64,000 nt of DNA from Streptomyces sp. SCSIO 30461 (GTDB lineage Bacteria > Actinomycetota > Actinomycetes > Streptomycetales > Streptomycetaceae): positions 868,001 through 932,000 of the forward strand of contig NZ_CP146101.1 of assembly GCF_037023745.1 (NCBI RefSeq), given 5' to 3'. A program made the translations under genes and the position numbers. Positions 34,864 to 44,095 of this stretch are shown in pieces. Each line of letters starts with the position of its first letter. Position 1 is the first letter of the stretch. The notes beneath the pieces were generated by a model. That model had not been told where the DNA came from. It was given only the letters and a program-made list of their open reading frames with translations, and made no database searches.

Positions 34864-36101
34864 CGTCACGCACGGATCTGGTCGACTCTGGTGTGCCGTG
34901 GCTCGGTCGCGTGCCGACTGGCTGGAAGACGAAGCCTCTGTGGTCGATGTTCGAGCGGATCAAGGATGTCGACCACCCGGAAGAGCAGATGCTCTCCGTT
35001 TTCCGCGAATTCGGGGTCGTCGCGAAGGACTCTCGCGACAATCTCAATAAGACCGCTGAGAACCGCAGCATCTACCAGCTGGTGCATCCAGGCTGGCTCG
35101 TCGCCAACCGCATGAAGGCGTGGCAGGGCTCGGTGGGAATCTCCTCTCTCCGGGGCATCGTCTCTGGGCACTACATCTGCTTCGCTCCTCGCCACAGCGA
35201 AGACAACCGGTACCTCAACTGGCTGCTGCGTTCGACGGCCTACACGAATGGCTACGGCTTGCTTTCCCGGGGTGTCCGGATCGGACAGGCAGAGATCGAC
35301 AACGATCAGCTCAGGCTCATGCCGATCCTGCTGCCATCGACGCAGGAGCAGCGCGTCATCGCCGACTACCTCGACCGCGAGACGGCCCGCATCGACACGC
35401 TCATCGAGGAGCAGCGGCGGCTGATCGAGATGCTCAGCGAGCGTCGCGTGGCGACAGTCGCTGAGACCTTGGACGGCTACGAGCGGACCCAGGTGCGCCG
35501 ACTGGTCGATCACGATCGGCCGATGACCTACGGCATTCTGCAGTGTGGTGAGCCGGTCGACGGTGGGGTTGTCTACATCGGACCGTCGGACATTCAGGGC
35601 GAGGGCCAATCCCCGGATAGGGATGCCCTGAGAACGACAACACCTGAAATCGCGAGCGCGTACAAGCGGTCAGTTCTCAAGGGTGGTGACGTGGTCGTTT
35701 CGATCGGCCCGGCGTACGGGAAGGTGGCCGTCGTATCGGATGACTTGGCTGGTGCGAATCTGACGCAAGATACGGTGCGAGTTGCACTGCGGCCGGATCT
35801 GGTCGACACGAGATTTTTCGTGTGGGCGCTGCTGTCACGGCAGACGGCTGAGTATTGGGACTACCAGATCATGGGCGCGACGTTCCGCCGACTGAACCTC
35901 GGCACTTTGGCCCGGACACCCATCCCGCTTCCGGCGATCCATGAGCAGCGGCGGATCGCTGCGTATTTGGATGAGCAGACCGCAAAGATCGACACGCTCA
36001 TCGCCGAGGCCGAGCGGTTCATTGAGCTCTCCAGGGAGCGGCGGTCGGCGTTGATCACGGCGGCGGTGACGGGGCAGATCGACGTACGAGAGGCAGCGTG
36101 A
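34860..36101 (+). CDS. hsdS: Type I restriction-modification specificity subunit
   Basis: The ATG overlaps the hsdM stop (ATGA). The 413-residue product has the two-fold layout of HsdS: a target-recognition domain (about 1-160), a helical spacer with PSTQEQRVIADYLDRETARI and IEEQRRLIEMLSERR, then a second recognition domain and a second spacer PAIHEQRRIAAYLDEQTAKI. The two spacers are clear internal repeats that dock HsdM. It sets the DNA sequence recognised by the whole complex. The gene appears intact; no inverted second hsdS for phase variation is nearby. Confidence 0.95.
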   Translation: MTSRTDLVDSGVPWLGRVPTGWKTKPLWSMFERIKDVDHPEEQMLSVFREFGVVAKDSRDNLNKTAENRSIYQLVHPGWLVANRMKAWQGSVGISSLRGIVSGHYICFAPRHSEDNRYLNWLLRSTAYTNGYGLLSRGVRIGQAEIDNDQLRLMPILLPSTQEQRVIADYLDRETARIDTLIEEQRRLIEMLSERRVATVAETLDGYERTQVRRLVDHDRPMTYGILQCGEPVDGGVVYIGPSDIQGEGQSPDRDALRTTTPEIASAYKRSVLKGGDVVVSIGPAYGKVAVVSDDLAGANLTQDTVRVALRPDLVDTRFFVWALLSRQTAEYWDYQIMGATFRRLNLGTLARTPIPLPAIHEQRRIAAYLDEQTAKIDTLIAEAERFIELSRERRSALITAAVTGQIDVREAA

Positions 36102-39100
36102 TGGCTGACCACAACGAGGTGGTCTTCGAGACGGAGATCTGCGAGTACCTCCGGGATCACGGCTGGCTGTACTCGGAGAACGACCGTGACGGCGGGGAGT
36201 ACGACCGGGAGCGGGCGCTATTCCCGAACGACTTGTACGCGTGGCTGGAGGAGACACAGAAGCCGGCGTACGAGAAGGCGTTGAAGGCGGCCGGCTCGCA
36301 GACGAAGTTCCTCGACGTGCTGACCGCGGCGCTGGACAGGCCGCTGGAGCATGGCGGGGGCACACTGAACATCCTGCGCAACGGGGTGCAGTACATCGGT
36401 GGCGGTCGGTTGAAGATGGCGCAGTTCCGCCCCGAGACCTCGCTCAACGCGACCAGCACGGCGCACTACGAGGCGATGCGGGTGCGGGTGGTGCGGCAAG
36501 TGCACTTCTCGACCGCTGACCAGCGCATCCTTGATCTGGTGTTCTTCGTCAACGGTCTTCCGGTGGCCACGGTGGAGTTGAAGACCGACTTCACCCAGTC
36601 GCTGGACGAGGCGATCAACCAGTACAAGCAGGACCGCAACCCACTGACTAAGGGGCGGCCTGAGCCGCTACTGTCCTTCGGACATCGCGCTCTGGTCCAC
36701 TTCGCGGTCTCGAACAACCTCGCGGCGATGACCACCAGGCTGGAGGGGGAGAGGACCCATTTCCTGCCGTTCAACGTCGGCTTCGACAGCGGTGCTGGCA
36801 ACCCGCCCGGCGCGGACGGACGGTCGTCGACGGCGTACCTGTGGGAACGCGTCTGGGAGAAACACGCCTGGCTGAACATCATCGGGCGGCTGATGATCGT
36901 GCAGACCAAGGAGGAGTGGGACGTCACCACCGGCACGTCGGTGAGGCGTGCGAGCATGCTCTTCCCACGGTTCCACCAGTGGGAGGCCGTCACGAGCATC
37001 GTCGAGGCGGTGAAGGAGGAGGGTGTCGGGCAGCGGTACCTGATCGAGCATTCGGCCGGGTCGGGGAAGACGAACACCATCGCTTGGACGGCTCACCGGC
37101 TGGCGCGGTTGCATGTCGATGACCGGAAAGTCTTCGACTCGGTCATCGTGGTTGTGGACCGCACCGTGCTTGACTCCCAGCTGCAGGATGCGATCCGGCA
37201 GATCGACGGCACCGGCAAGATCGTCGCGACTATCAGCCCCGAAGACGTCCGCAAGGCTGGCGCGAAGTCGAAGTCGGGCCTGCTGGCGCAAGCGTTGAAG
37301 AACGGTGAGCTAATCATCGCCGTGACGGTGCAGACCTTCCCGCATGCGCTGAACGAGATCCGGACCGACGCTGGCCTCAAGGGCAAGCGGTTCGCCGTCA
37401 TCGCCGATGAGGCGCACTCCTCTCAGTCGGGTCAGATCTCCTCGAAGCTGAAGCAGGTGCTGACGGCCGAGGAGGTCAAGGAGATCGAGGAGGGGGGCGA
37501 GGTTGATGTGGAGTCGGTGCTGGCCTCGGAGATGACAGAGCGGGCCGAGTCGGAGAACATCTCCTACTTCGCCTTCACCGCGACGCCGAAGAACAAGACC
37601 CTCGAATTGTTCGGCCGCAAGGGTGCCGACGGGAAGCCGCGCGAGTTCCACCTGTACTCGATGAAGCAGGCGATCGAGGAGGGCTACATCCTCGACGTGC
37701 TCAAGGGCTATCAGTCCTACGACACGGCGTTGAAGATCGCCGGCAGGGCCGAGAGCGGTGATGGGGGAGAGGTCGAGGAGGCCGCTGCCCGCAAGGGTCT
37801 CATGCGGTGGGTGCAGCTCCACCCGACGAACATCAGCCAGAAGGTGCAGATCATCGTCGAGCACTTCCACTCCAACGTCGCCTACCTCCTCGAAGGCAAG
37901 GCGAAGGCGATGGTGGTGACCGACTCGCGCAAGTCCGCAGTGAAGTACAAGCTGGCCATCGACGCCTACATTGCCAGGCGCCGCACCGAGGACGCCTCGT
38001 ACAACTACCGCACCCTGGTCGCCTTCTCTGCCGGGGTGACGATGACCGAGGACGAAACCTGGCACAGCGACTGGGGCCCGCAGCCGTCGAAGGATGACGA
38101 GTTCACCGAGGCCAACATGAACCCCGGTGCCGGGGCTGATCTGGCAGCCGCATTTAAGGGCGAGACGTACAAGATCATGCTGGTCGCCAACAAGTTCCAG
38201 ACCGGCTTCGACCAGCCCTTACTCTCGGCCATGTACATAGACAAGAAGCTGTCAGGGGTCACCGCGGTGCAGACGCTCTCGCGGCTCAACCGCACCCACC
38301 GCACCGCTGGTGGGGAGCAGAAGCGCAAGACATTCGTCATCGACTTCGCCAACAAGCCCGAGGACATCAAGGCAGCCTTCGAGCCGTACTTCAAGAACGC
38401 GACCCTGGAGACCGAGACCGATCCATACGTCGTTGTCCACTTGGCTAACAAGCTTGCCCAGGCCGGAATCTACACCGAGGACGACGTTCGCAAGGTCGCC
38501 GAGCTGTGGGTGACTCGGAAGGGCAACAACGCGCTCTCGGCGGCGATCAGCCCGGCGCAGCACGGTTTCCGGCGCCGCTACGCGCGGGCGATCGAGGAGG
38601 AGGACAAGGTCACGCTCCACGAGCTCGACCTGTTCCGCAAGGATGTCTCCACCTACGTACGTCTCTATGACTTCATGTCCCAGATCGTCGACTACGGCGA
38701 CCCCTACATGGAGATGCTCTCGATCTTCCTGCGTCTGCTGGAGAAGGTCATCGCCGAGTCCGCCTGGACGGCCGACGTGGACCTTTCCGACGTGGTGCTG
38801 GTCGGGGTCAAGCACAACAAGGCAATCCAGGTCGACATCTCACTTGTGGGCGACGGGCAGCTGAAGGGCATCAGCGCAGCCGGCACGGGAATGAAGAAGG
38901 ATCCGAAGTACGTCGCGCTCCAGGTCGTCATAGACAAGATGAATGACCTCTTCGGTGCCGAATCGTTCGCCGAGTACCAGGTCAGGGAGTTCGTGCAGGG
39001 ACTCGTCCAGCGGTTGCTCGCCGACCCGAACCTGATCAGGCAGACCAAGGTGAACTCCAAGAAGCAGTTCCTGGAGTCACCAGACTTCCAAGCCGCCGTT

Positions 39101-39244
39101 ACGGAAGCGGTCGCAGACAACCAGGACGCCCACAACACGATGGCTGACTACTTTTTCACCGACGGGCCGGCCATCAACTCGATCATCGTTGCCCTCGCGG
39201 ATGCCTTCTACGAAGCAGCGATCGATCAGCAGGTGGATTCATAG
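36101..39244 (+). CDS. hsdR: Type I restriction endonuclease subunit
   Basis: The ATG at 36101 shares its A with the hsdS stop (TGATG); GTG 36098 is an alternative. The 1047-residue product has an N-terminal PD-(D/E)xK nuclease domain (ILDLVFFVNGLPVATVELK, about 144-161), then a superfamily 2 translocase with Walker A EHSAGSGKTN (about 316), DEAH box VIADEAHSSQ (about 434), motif III FAFTATP, motif V ANKFQTGFDQP and motif VI QTLSRLNRTH. It completes the R2M2S complex that translocates and cuts unmodified DNA such as phage. All key motifs are present, so the system is probably active. Confidence 0.95.
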   Translation: MADHNEVVFETEICEYLRDHGWLYSENDRDGGEYDRERALFPNDLYAWLEETQKPAYEKALKAAGSQTKFLDVLTAALDRPLEHGGGTLNILRNGVQYIGGGRLKMAQFRPETSLNATSTAHYEAMRVRVVRQVHFSTADQRILDLVFFVNGLPVATVELKTDFTQSLDEAINQYKQDRNPLTKGRPEPLLSFGHRALVHFAVSNNLAAMTTRLEGERTHFLPFNVGFDSGAGNPPGADGRSSTAYLWERVWEKHAWLNIIGRLMIVQTKEEWDVTTGTSVRRASMLFPRFHQWEAVTSIVEAVKEEGVGQRYLIEHSAGSGKTNTIAWTAHRLARLHVDDRKVFDSVIVVVDRTVLDSQLQDAIRQIDGTGKIVATISPEDVRKAGAKSKSGLLAQALKNGELIIAVTVQTFPHALNEIRTDAGLKGKRFAVIADEAHSSQSGQISSKLKQVLTAEEVKEIEEGGEVDVESVLASEMTERAESENISYFAFTATPKNKTLELFGRKGADGKPREFHLYSMKQAIEEGYILDVLKGYQSYDTALKIAGRAESGDGGEVEEAAARKGLMRWVQLHPTNISQKVQIIVEHFHSNVAYLLEGKAKAMVVTDSRKSAVKYKLAIDAYIARRRTEDASYNYRTLVAFSAGVTMTEDETWHSDWGPQPSKDDEFTEANMNPGAGADLAAAFKGETYKIMLVANKFQTGFDQPLLSAMYIDKKLSGVTAVQTLSRLNRTHRTAGGEQKRKTFVIDFANKPEDIKAAFEPYFKNATLETETDPYVVVHLANKLAQAGIYTEDDVRKVAELWVTRKGNNALSAAISPAQHGFRRRYARAIEEEDKVTLHELDLFRKDVSTYVRLYDFMSQIVDYGDPYMEMLSIFLRLLEKVIAESAWTADVDLSDVVLVGVKHNKAIQVDISLVGDGQLKGISAAGTGMKKDPKYVALQVVIDKMNDLFGAESFAEYQVREFVQGLVQRLLADPNLIRQTKVNSKKQFLESPDFQAAVTEAVADNQDAHNTMADYFFTDGPAINSIIVALADAFYEAAIDQQVDS

Positions 39245-39321
39245 ATACGGCAGCACGCGTGTCGCGCCCCAGCAAGCGGGTCTTGGGTCAAGGCCCGCTC
39301 GCCTACTGCGAGCCACCGCCC

Positions 39322-39435
39322 TCAGCGCTTCCGCCAGTCCTTGTGGGGTTCGATGAGGGTGCTGCCTCCTGCCCACTTCATCCTGCAGACCGGGCAGATC
39401 ACGTACCACTCGTCGCCTGGTGCACTTTCGTCCAT
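39322..39435 (-). CDS. Possible 37-residue CxxC microprotein
   Basis: The minus strand reads MDESAPGDEWYVICPVCRMK then WAGGSTLIEPHKDWRKR and stop. The CPVC pair after a Tyr-Val-Ile strand resembles half a zinc ribbon. An AGGACGGG upstream may serve as RBS. It lies in the 428-bp gap between hsdR and the DUF3644-like gene. The remainder of that gap holds nothing I can support. Confidence 0.35.
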   Translation of the reverse strand: MDESAPGDEWYVICPVCRMKWAGGSTLIEPHKDWRKR

Positions 39436-39672
39436 GTACCCGTCCTGTCCTGTCCCAGGGCAGTCTTCGGTGACTTCTTCTTGACGCATCGCTTCCCCTC
39501 AGTGCCCGGTGGATGAGGCTGCGCCTTCGGCGGCGACAGCGGCAGGGCGGATGCAGGTTAGTGCAGCCCACTGACACGAGCAGGGCACTCGAGAATCGTT
39601 GGTGGCGATACTCCGACGTCCAGAGCACGATGGTCTCCGCAAGTAGTCAAAGATCGCCGTGCGTCGCGACGG

Positions 39673-40773
39673 TCACCCAGCTCGACAGCCGGGCACTTTG
39701 CAGGACTCCAGTTGGCGGGCGGACGGGTTATGAGCTCGCCAGACGGCTTCCAGATCCAACGTGTCGCGCGCGGTGCGCATGCGGGTGAAGGCGTTGTCGG
39801 AAAAGCGCTTCAGGCGTTGGGAGCTGAAGACGAACTCGTGGCTGCACGCGGGATCAGCGTCGATGCCCAGGTGTCGCCGCAACGCGAGGCACTTCGGCTG
39901 GGTCAAGTCAAGGGCCTCGGCGAGCTCGGCCGCCGAGCGGTGGTACTTGGCCTGGAGATCCACCTCCCGGATCGCGGCCGCCGGCACGGATTCATCAGCC
40001 GCATAGCGCACTGGCGGAGCCGCCTGGTTCTTAACGAAGCGCACCTTGACCAGCAGTCCCTCACCGTCCGTAGCAGTGGCCAGCTCCTCCAAGCGAGGGA
40101 AGACTTCCGAGCGCGTCGCTCCCCCACGTATGCCGGCCTGAACGCGATCGACGTCCTTACCCGAGACGCGGGTCTCCGGCCCGGTGTGGGCCTCCATCGC
40201 CAACAAGGTTCGAATCCTGGCTCGCGCCTCGTGCGTCGCGCGTCGGCCCGGCTTGAGTAGGGCTGCGATCTGTGTGTATTCCTCGTCCAGGAGGAGCGCA
40301 AGGTCACGGGGCGGGTCAACCGACACCGGCAGTACGCGGTCGGGCAGGTGGTCAGCGAGCGACTCCTTGAATACGCCCCTGAGCAGGTCGTCGAAGAGTG
40401 TCACGGCAGCTCGGGCATGCACGTACAGCAGCTGCTCGGAAACCTGGTTGAACCAGTGCTGCTCGTCATCGCGCATGGCGTCGATGGCTCTGAGCGTTCC
40501 TGCGTCAGGCTCGCTGAGCTTGATGTCCGGGTGTTCGGCAGCCTTGCGTACGCAGGTCTCAAATCCGAGTGACCGGCCCAGAGCCGGGTCGAAGACGCTA
40601 ATGCCCTTCTGGACGAGCGCGGCTTTCAGCAGCATCTCGAAGGAGTGCTGAAGGTGCAGAAGTACCTTCGTTTCTCGCCCTCGGTCGTGCGGCGAGTTGA
40701 ATGCCTCGGCCGCCGCAACCATCGAAGAAACGGCCTTCTCCTTGAGGACACGAGCCTCTTGCCTAAGTCTCAC
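39673..40773 (-). CDS. DUF3644-like protein, possible defence gene
   Basis: A 366-residue protein whose first half matches the DUF3644 pattern: FNSPHDRGRETKVLLHLQHS then FEMLLKAALVQKGISVFDP, and ERAI-like helices AMRDDEQHWFNQVSEQLLYV. HEPN-like helical folds of this sort often occur next to restriction systems. The second half holds a region (AKYHRSAAELAEALDLTQPK) that looks like a helix-turn-helix, and two C-terminal Cys. It faces the hsd operon convergently. A role in phage defence is inferred from neighbourhood only. Confidence 0.6.
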   Translation of the reverse strand: MRLRQEARVLKEKAVSSMVAAAEAFNSPHDRGRETKVLLHLQHSFEMLLKAALVQKGISVFDPALGRSLGFETCVRKAAEHPDIKLSEPDAGTLRAIDAMRDDEQHWFNQVSEQLLYVHARAAVTLFDDLLRGVFKESLADHLPDRVLPVSVDPPRDLALLLDEEYTQIAALLKPGRRATHEARARIRTLLAMEAHTGPETRVSGKDVDRVQAGIRGGATRSEVFPRLEELATATDGEGLLVKVRFVKNQAAPPVRYAADESVPAAAIREVDLQAKYHRSAAELAEALDLTQPKCLALRRHLGIDADPACSHEFVFSSQRLKRFSDNAFTRMRTARDTLDLEAVWRAHNPSARQLESCKVPGCRAG

Positions 40774-40977
40774 TCGCAGCCCTCACGTTCCAGACGCACC
40801 AGACAATCGGTGTCCAGGGTAGAGGTTGCCTGTCATTACGGGCTGGTAGATGCTACGACGAGCACCGGCCCCGCTCGGACGCCCCGTTTGTGCGCCCAAC
40901 CTGTTCAACGAGGCCCCGCTGGACGTACTCCGAGACTGGGCCCTGAGGGTCAATTCCTGCACTGCCCGCCTCTGGGG

Positions 40978-41517
40978 TCAGCGGGTGTTGCGGATCATCA
41001 CGGTGAGGACCGGTGAGGCCGGTGACGGCTGGCTCTGCCCGATGTCCTCGTACCCCCATGATCTGTAGAGCGCGTGGACCTTTCCGTCCCCGGCAGCCGG
41101 GTTGACCATGAGTGTCACGTACGGCTCGTTGCGCGTGGCGAGGAGGGCGTCGTGGATAAGGCGGGCGGTGCCGGTCTTCCGCCAGGTCGGGCGGACGCCG
41201 ATCTCCTTCAGGGCCACGGCCGGGCGTTCTGTGTACTTCTCGGCCGGCGTCGGGCTGGCGCGCTGCCAGTACCGGTCGCCGTGCTCGATGGTGTTGCCGT
41301 ATGCGTAGCCGACCGGATGTCCGTCCGCGTACGCGAGGACGGCCGTGAACCCCGGCTCGGTACCGTGCCGGTCCAGGCGTTCGCCGAACGCGGTGACCGC
41401 GTAGTTCGGCAGGTGGAGAAGGGGGGCGCGCACGTCGGCGTACACGTCGAGGAGGTCGCCGCGGGCGGTGTCGAGTGTGGTGAAGGTGCGCAGTTCGATG
41501 GCGGGCGCCGTGGTCAT
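40978..41517 (-). CDS. GNAT-family N-acetyltransferase
   Basis: A 179-residue protein with the GNAT acetyl-CoA signature in EIGVRPTWRKTGTARLIHDA (Q/RxxGxG/A-like loop), a beta-bulge strand FTAVLAYADGHPVGYAYGN and the C-terminal LYRSWGYEDIG. Its ATG overlaps the stop of the XRE/TPR regulator gene (ATGA), so they form a translationally coupled pair. The substrate is unknown. It may modify a product or metabolite linked to the lanthipeptide locus, but this is a guess. Confidence 0.8.
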   Translation of the reverse strand: MTTAPAIELRTFTTLDTARGDLLDVYADVRAPLLHLPNYAVTAFGERLDRHGTEPGFTAVLAYADGHPVGYAYGNTIEHGDRYWQRASPTPAEKYTERPAVALKEIGVRPTWRKTGTARLIHDALLATRNEPYVTLMVNPAAGDGKVHALYRSWGYEDIGQSQPSPASPVLTVMIRNTR

Positions 41518-42797
41518 GCGGCCATCCTCCAGGTGGCGGTGTGCTCGGTCCAGGTCTGCACGGTGGAGCTGCCCGGCGCGGTGGCGCGCAGTGCGGCCCC
41601 GAACTCCTGCAGCATGCGCGTCACCCGGGCGTGCTGGGTAGCAGCCTCGGCCGGGACCTTAATCGCGGTGACCGTGGCGGCTTCGGGAGCGCCCTGGGCA
41701 AGTTGCGCGTGGGCGAGCCGGGTCGTGGTGATGGCCCGGGAGCGGATCATGTGGGGCCGGAGGGCGGACAAGCAGCGGTGGGCGTGGTACTCGGCGGTGG
41801 AGTAGTCGCCGAGTGCCAAGTGCGCCGACAGGGCCAGGGAGTCCAGTTCGGCCTGGTCGTAGAAGGCGAGCATCCACACCGGCCTGTAGTCGGCGGGGTC
41901 GGCACGCAGCATGGTGTCCTGCGCCTGATCGAACGCCCGACGGATGCCGGTGCGGTCCTGCGCCGCACCGTGGATGGCGCCCTGGCGGGCCAGGCCGAGG
42001 GAGGCGAACAGGGGGTCTCGGCGGGTGAGGTGCAGGTTGCGGGCGACGTCGTTGGCGGCGAACGCGTCCGCCGGTCGGCCCATGTGGCGGTACATGGTGC
42101 CCGCGTGGCTCCAGATGCGGAACTTGATCGCCTGGTCGCCGGACATTTCGGCGAGGGCCTGGGCCTCGCGCATGTGCGCCTTGGCGACGTCGTAGCGCCG
42201 GCCGTCGATGGCGGCCCACATCGCGGAGGATCGGAAAGCGGCTGCTGAGGCGTAGAGGTTGCTGCGTACCCGCTGGGTGGCGCTGCCCGCGTTCTGGAGG
42301 TTGAGTGCCTCGTCGGCGAGGGCGGCTGCCCGCTGTTCGATGCCGAGCTGTCCCCCATGGCGGTGGTCGCTGGCGATGATCTCGGCGAAGCGCTTGTTGA
42401 GGCGGTTGACGTCGCTCATGCCGATACGGCGCGGCGATGCGGTGCCGGGTGCGGCTGCTGCGGCGGCAGCCGCCGCGATGCTGCCGACGAGGGTACGGCG
42501 CTTCATGTCGGGGTCCTCCTGCTGCGGTGGGGCCGGGGTGGACGAAGGCCGGCCCCGTGGCACGAACCCTAAAGCGACGGCGGGCAGTCCGGTGACGTCC
42601 TCAAGTGCCTTGCGGGCAGCTGACTTCGGCCACGTGACCCGGCCCGCTTTCCATGCCCGGACCGATGAGCCATCGAGTCCTCCAAGGCGTCCGGTCAACC
42701 GTTCAATGGCCCTGTTTACGGCCTCGGCGAGGCTGTTGGAGCTGTAGCCGTGTTCGGTCATCCACGCCTCAAGAACGGTGTTGCGGGTGGTGTCCAT
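41514..42797 (-). CDS. XRE-type regulator with C-terminal TPR-like helices
   Basis: A 427-residue protein. Residues 10-60 form a HTH domain (WMTEHGYSSNSLAEAVNRAI then GSSVRAWKAGRVTWPKSAAR). After a Pro-rich linker comes a short hydrophobic Ala-rich stretch (MKRRTLVGSIAAAAAAAAAP), then helical repeats of the TPR kind (YASAAAFRSSAMWAAIDGRR, YDVAKAHMREAQALAEMSG and so on). Such proteins commonly sit beside RiPP and signalling clusters in Streptomyces. It is divergent from the HATPase gene at 43044 and leads the operon with the GNAT gene. Two ACGTCCTA boxes (about 42854 and 42886) in the shared upstream region could be its operator. Confidence 0.8.
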   Translation of the reverse strand: MDTTRNTVLEAWMTEHGYSSNSLAEAVNRAIERLTGRLGGLDGSSVRAWKAGRVTWPKSAARKALEDVTGLPAVALGFVPRGRPSSTPAPPQQEDPDMKRRTLVGSIAAAAAAAAAPGTASPRRIGMSDVNRLNKRFAEIIASDHRHGGQLGIEQRAAALADEALNLQNAGSATQRVRSNLYASAAAFRSSAMWAAIDGRRYDVAKAHMREAQALAEMSGDQAIKFRIWSHAGTMYRHMGRPADAFAANDVARNLHLTRRDPLFASLGLARQGAIHGAAQDRTGIRRAFDQAQDTMLRADPADYRPVWMLAFYDQAELDSLALSAHLALGDYSTAEYHAHRCLSALRPHMIRSRAITTTRLAHAQLAQGAPEAATVTAIKVPAEAATQHARVTRMLQEFGAALRATAPGSSTVQTWTEHTATWRMAA

Positions 42798-43043
42798 GCG
42801 GGCACGGTAGTCCGCGCGATCCCCACCCGCCAGGTAAAGGAGAGGTCAAAACGTCCTAGGCGAGTCCGTCGACTGGGTGCCTGAACGTCCTAACCAACCT
42901 GCTGGGAAAGGGAGTTCTCTTGGTACCGGTCGCCCTCTGCACCCCACCGTGCGGGCGGCTGTTGACGGCCCGGCCCGCCCCGCCCCTGAGGTTCCCCCGC
43001 GGGGGTGGGCCGGGCGCCGAGACGACACGAAGGCTCCACCCCA
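42798..43043. promoter_or_regulatory. Divergent region with repeated ACGTCCTA boxes
   Basis: This 246-bp intergenic segment separates the minus-strand XRE gene from the plus-strand HATPase gene. AACGTCCTA occurs twice as a direct repeat about 32 bp apart (near 42853 and 42885), a spacing of about three helical turns, plausible for a regulator dimer pair. A GC-rich stem (CCGGCCCGCCCC with GGGGGTGGGCCGG) follows near 42970-43012. Confidence 0.4.
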
Positions 43044-43490
43044 ATGACGAGTCTGAGAACACCAGTTGAGGCCATCTCCGTCGGCCACCCCATGTACAGC
43101 CAGACCTTCCCGTGCGAGCCGTCCACGGCCGAGATCGGCCGTGAACTCGTCCGAGGAGTCCTCGGCGTGTGGCACCTCGACAGCCTCGCCGACCGAGCCG
43201 CGCTGATCGTCACGGAGCTGATCGCGAACGCCTCCAGGCACACTCCGTGTCCCGAGATCCGACTCACGGTCGGGCGGCCGAGCGCGACACGACTGCGTGT
43301 CGGGGTCGTGGACCGGGAACCAACGCGGCTGCCGATACTCAGCCAGGTGGCTGACGACGACGAGTCGGGGCGCGGGCTGCTCCTCGTCGATGCTGTCGCC
43401 GACCGGTGGGGCTACGACCTGCACGGCTCGGACAGACGCCCTTGGGGCAAAGAGGTCTGGGCGGAACTCCGCACCGAGGGCGGCAAGTGA
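43044..43490 (+). CDS. HATPase-fold anti-sigma/ATP-binding regulator
   Basis: The start ATG 43044 (TSLRTPVEAISVGHPMYSQT) is preferred over 43005. The 148-residue protein has the single-domain GHKL fold of RsbW/SpoIIAB-like proteins: the N box ALIVTELIANASRHT and G boxes VVDREPT and SGRGLLLVDAVADRWG. Many Streptomyces proteins of this class pair with an XRE regulator. The next small gene starts by GTGA overlap, and a third follows, so this is a three-gene operon. It may bind ATP and regulate a sigma factor or the XRE protein. Confidence 0.85.
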   Translation: MTSLRTPVEAISVGHPMYSQTFPCEPSTAEIGRELVRGVLGVWHLDSLADRAALIVTELIANASRHTPCPEIRLTVGRPSATRLRVGVVDREPTRLPILSQVADDDESGRGLLLVDAVADRWGYDLHGSDRRPWGKEVWAELRTEGGK

Positions 43491-43699
43491 GCATCCCGGC
43501 CACGGCACCCTCGCCCCTTCCGGATCTCACCCGACTCCGACCCCGCCAGCAGATGGCCATGGACTGCGCCCTCTGCGTCCGCCCACTGGGAGCGAGCGGT
43601 CGACGGCTGGGCGAGATACGCCACCGGGGCCTGCCATTCCAGCTCTGGGCCTGCGCTCCCAACTGTCAGACCGCCAGATCGACTATCCCGACCAGCTGA
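43487..43699 (+). CDS. Small Cys-containing protein
   Basis: The GTG at 43487 overlaps the HATPase stop (GTGA), so the gene is translationally coupled. The 70-residue product has MDCALCVRPLGASGRRLGEI followed by FQLWACAPNC, two Cys pairs that could hold a metal. I do not recognise a family beyond its recurrence in such operons. It has no signal peptide or membrane segment. Confidence 0.6.
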   Translation: MSIPATAPSPLPDLTRLRPRQQMAMDCALCVRPLGASGRRLGEIRHRGLPFQLWACAPNCQTARSTIPTS

Positions 43700-43717
43700 G
43701 AAAGGGGACACCCCTCC

Positions 43718-43906
43718 ATGGAGTGGCCGTGGATCACCGGTGATTGCTGGCTCGGCTGCGAATGTACCGGAGTCCTGGTGATCTGGCTCGGCCCGGTGCA
43801 GTGGGACGGGCAGCACGCCCCCTTCTACGCATGCGAGCCGTGCCTCGACCGCCTCAAGGCTCAGGCGGTCGCCTACTTCATGGAGCGGCGACCGGCATCC
43901 GCTTGA
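43718..43906 (+). CDS. Small Cys-rich zinc-finger-like protein
   Basis: A 62-residue protein, MEWPWITGDCWLGCECTGVL, then GQHAPFYACEPCLDRLKAQA. Cysteines in CxxxC-C and CxxC arrangement suggest a small zinc-binding domain. It is the last gene of the HATPase operon, 18 bp after the preceding stop, with GAAAGGGG as RBS. Function unknown; perhaps a regulatory partner. Confidence 0.65.
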   Translation: MEWPWITGDCWLGCECTGVLVIWLGPVQWDGQHAPFYACEPCLDRLKAQAVAYFMERRPASA

Positions 43907-44095
43907 TCAGAGTTCCAGCACACGACTTCCCGGCGTGAGGCAGGCACCCCGCGAGGACTACCTACGCGGAGCCCGTCTCCTCGTGCCGGGCGGCCAGGAG
44001 CTGTCCGGGGAGCAGCCGTCTGGCGACGCTCCCGTGACGGCGCCTGGTGGGCGCTTAAGCCCAGTAACACCACAACGATTACGAGGAGTTCAAGC

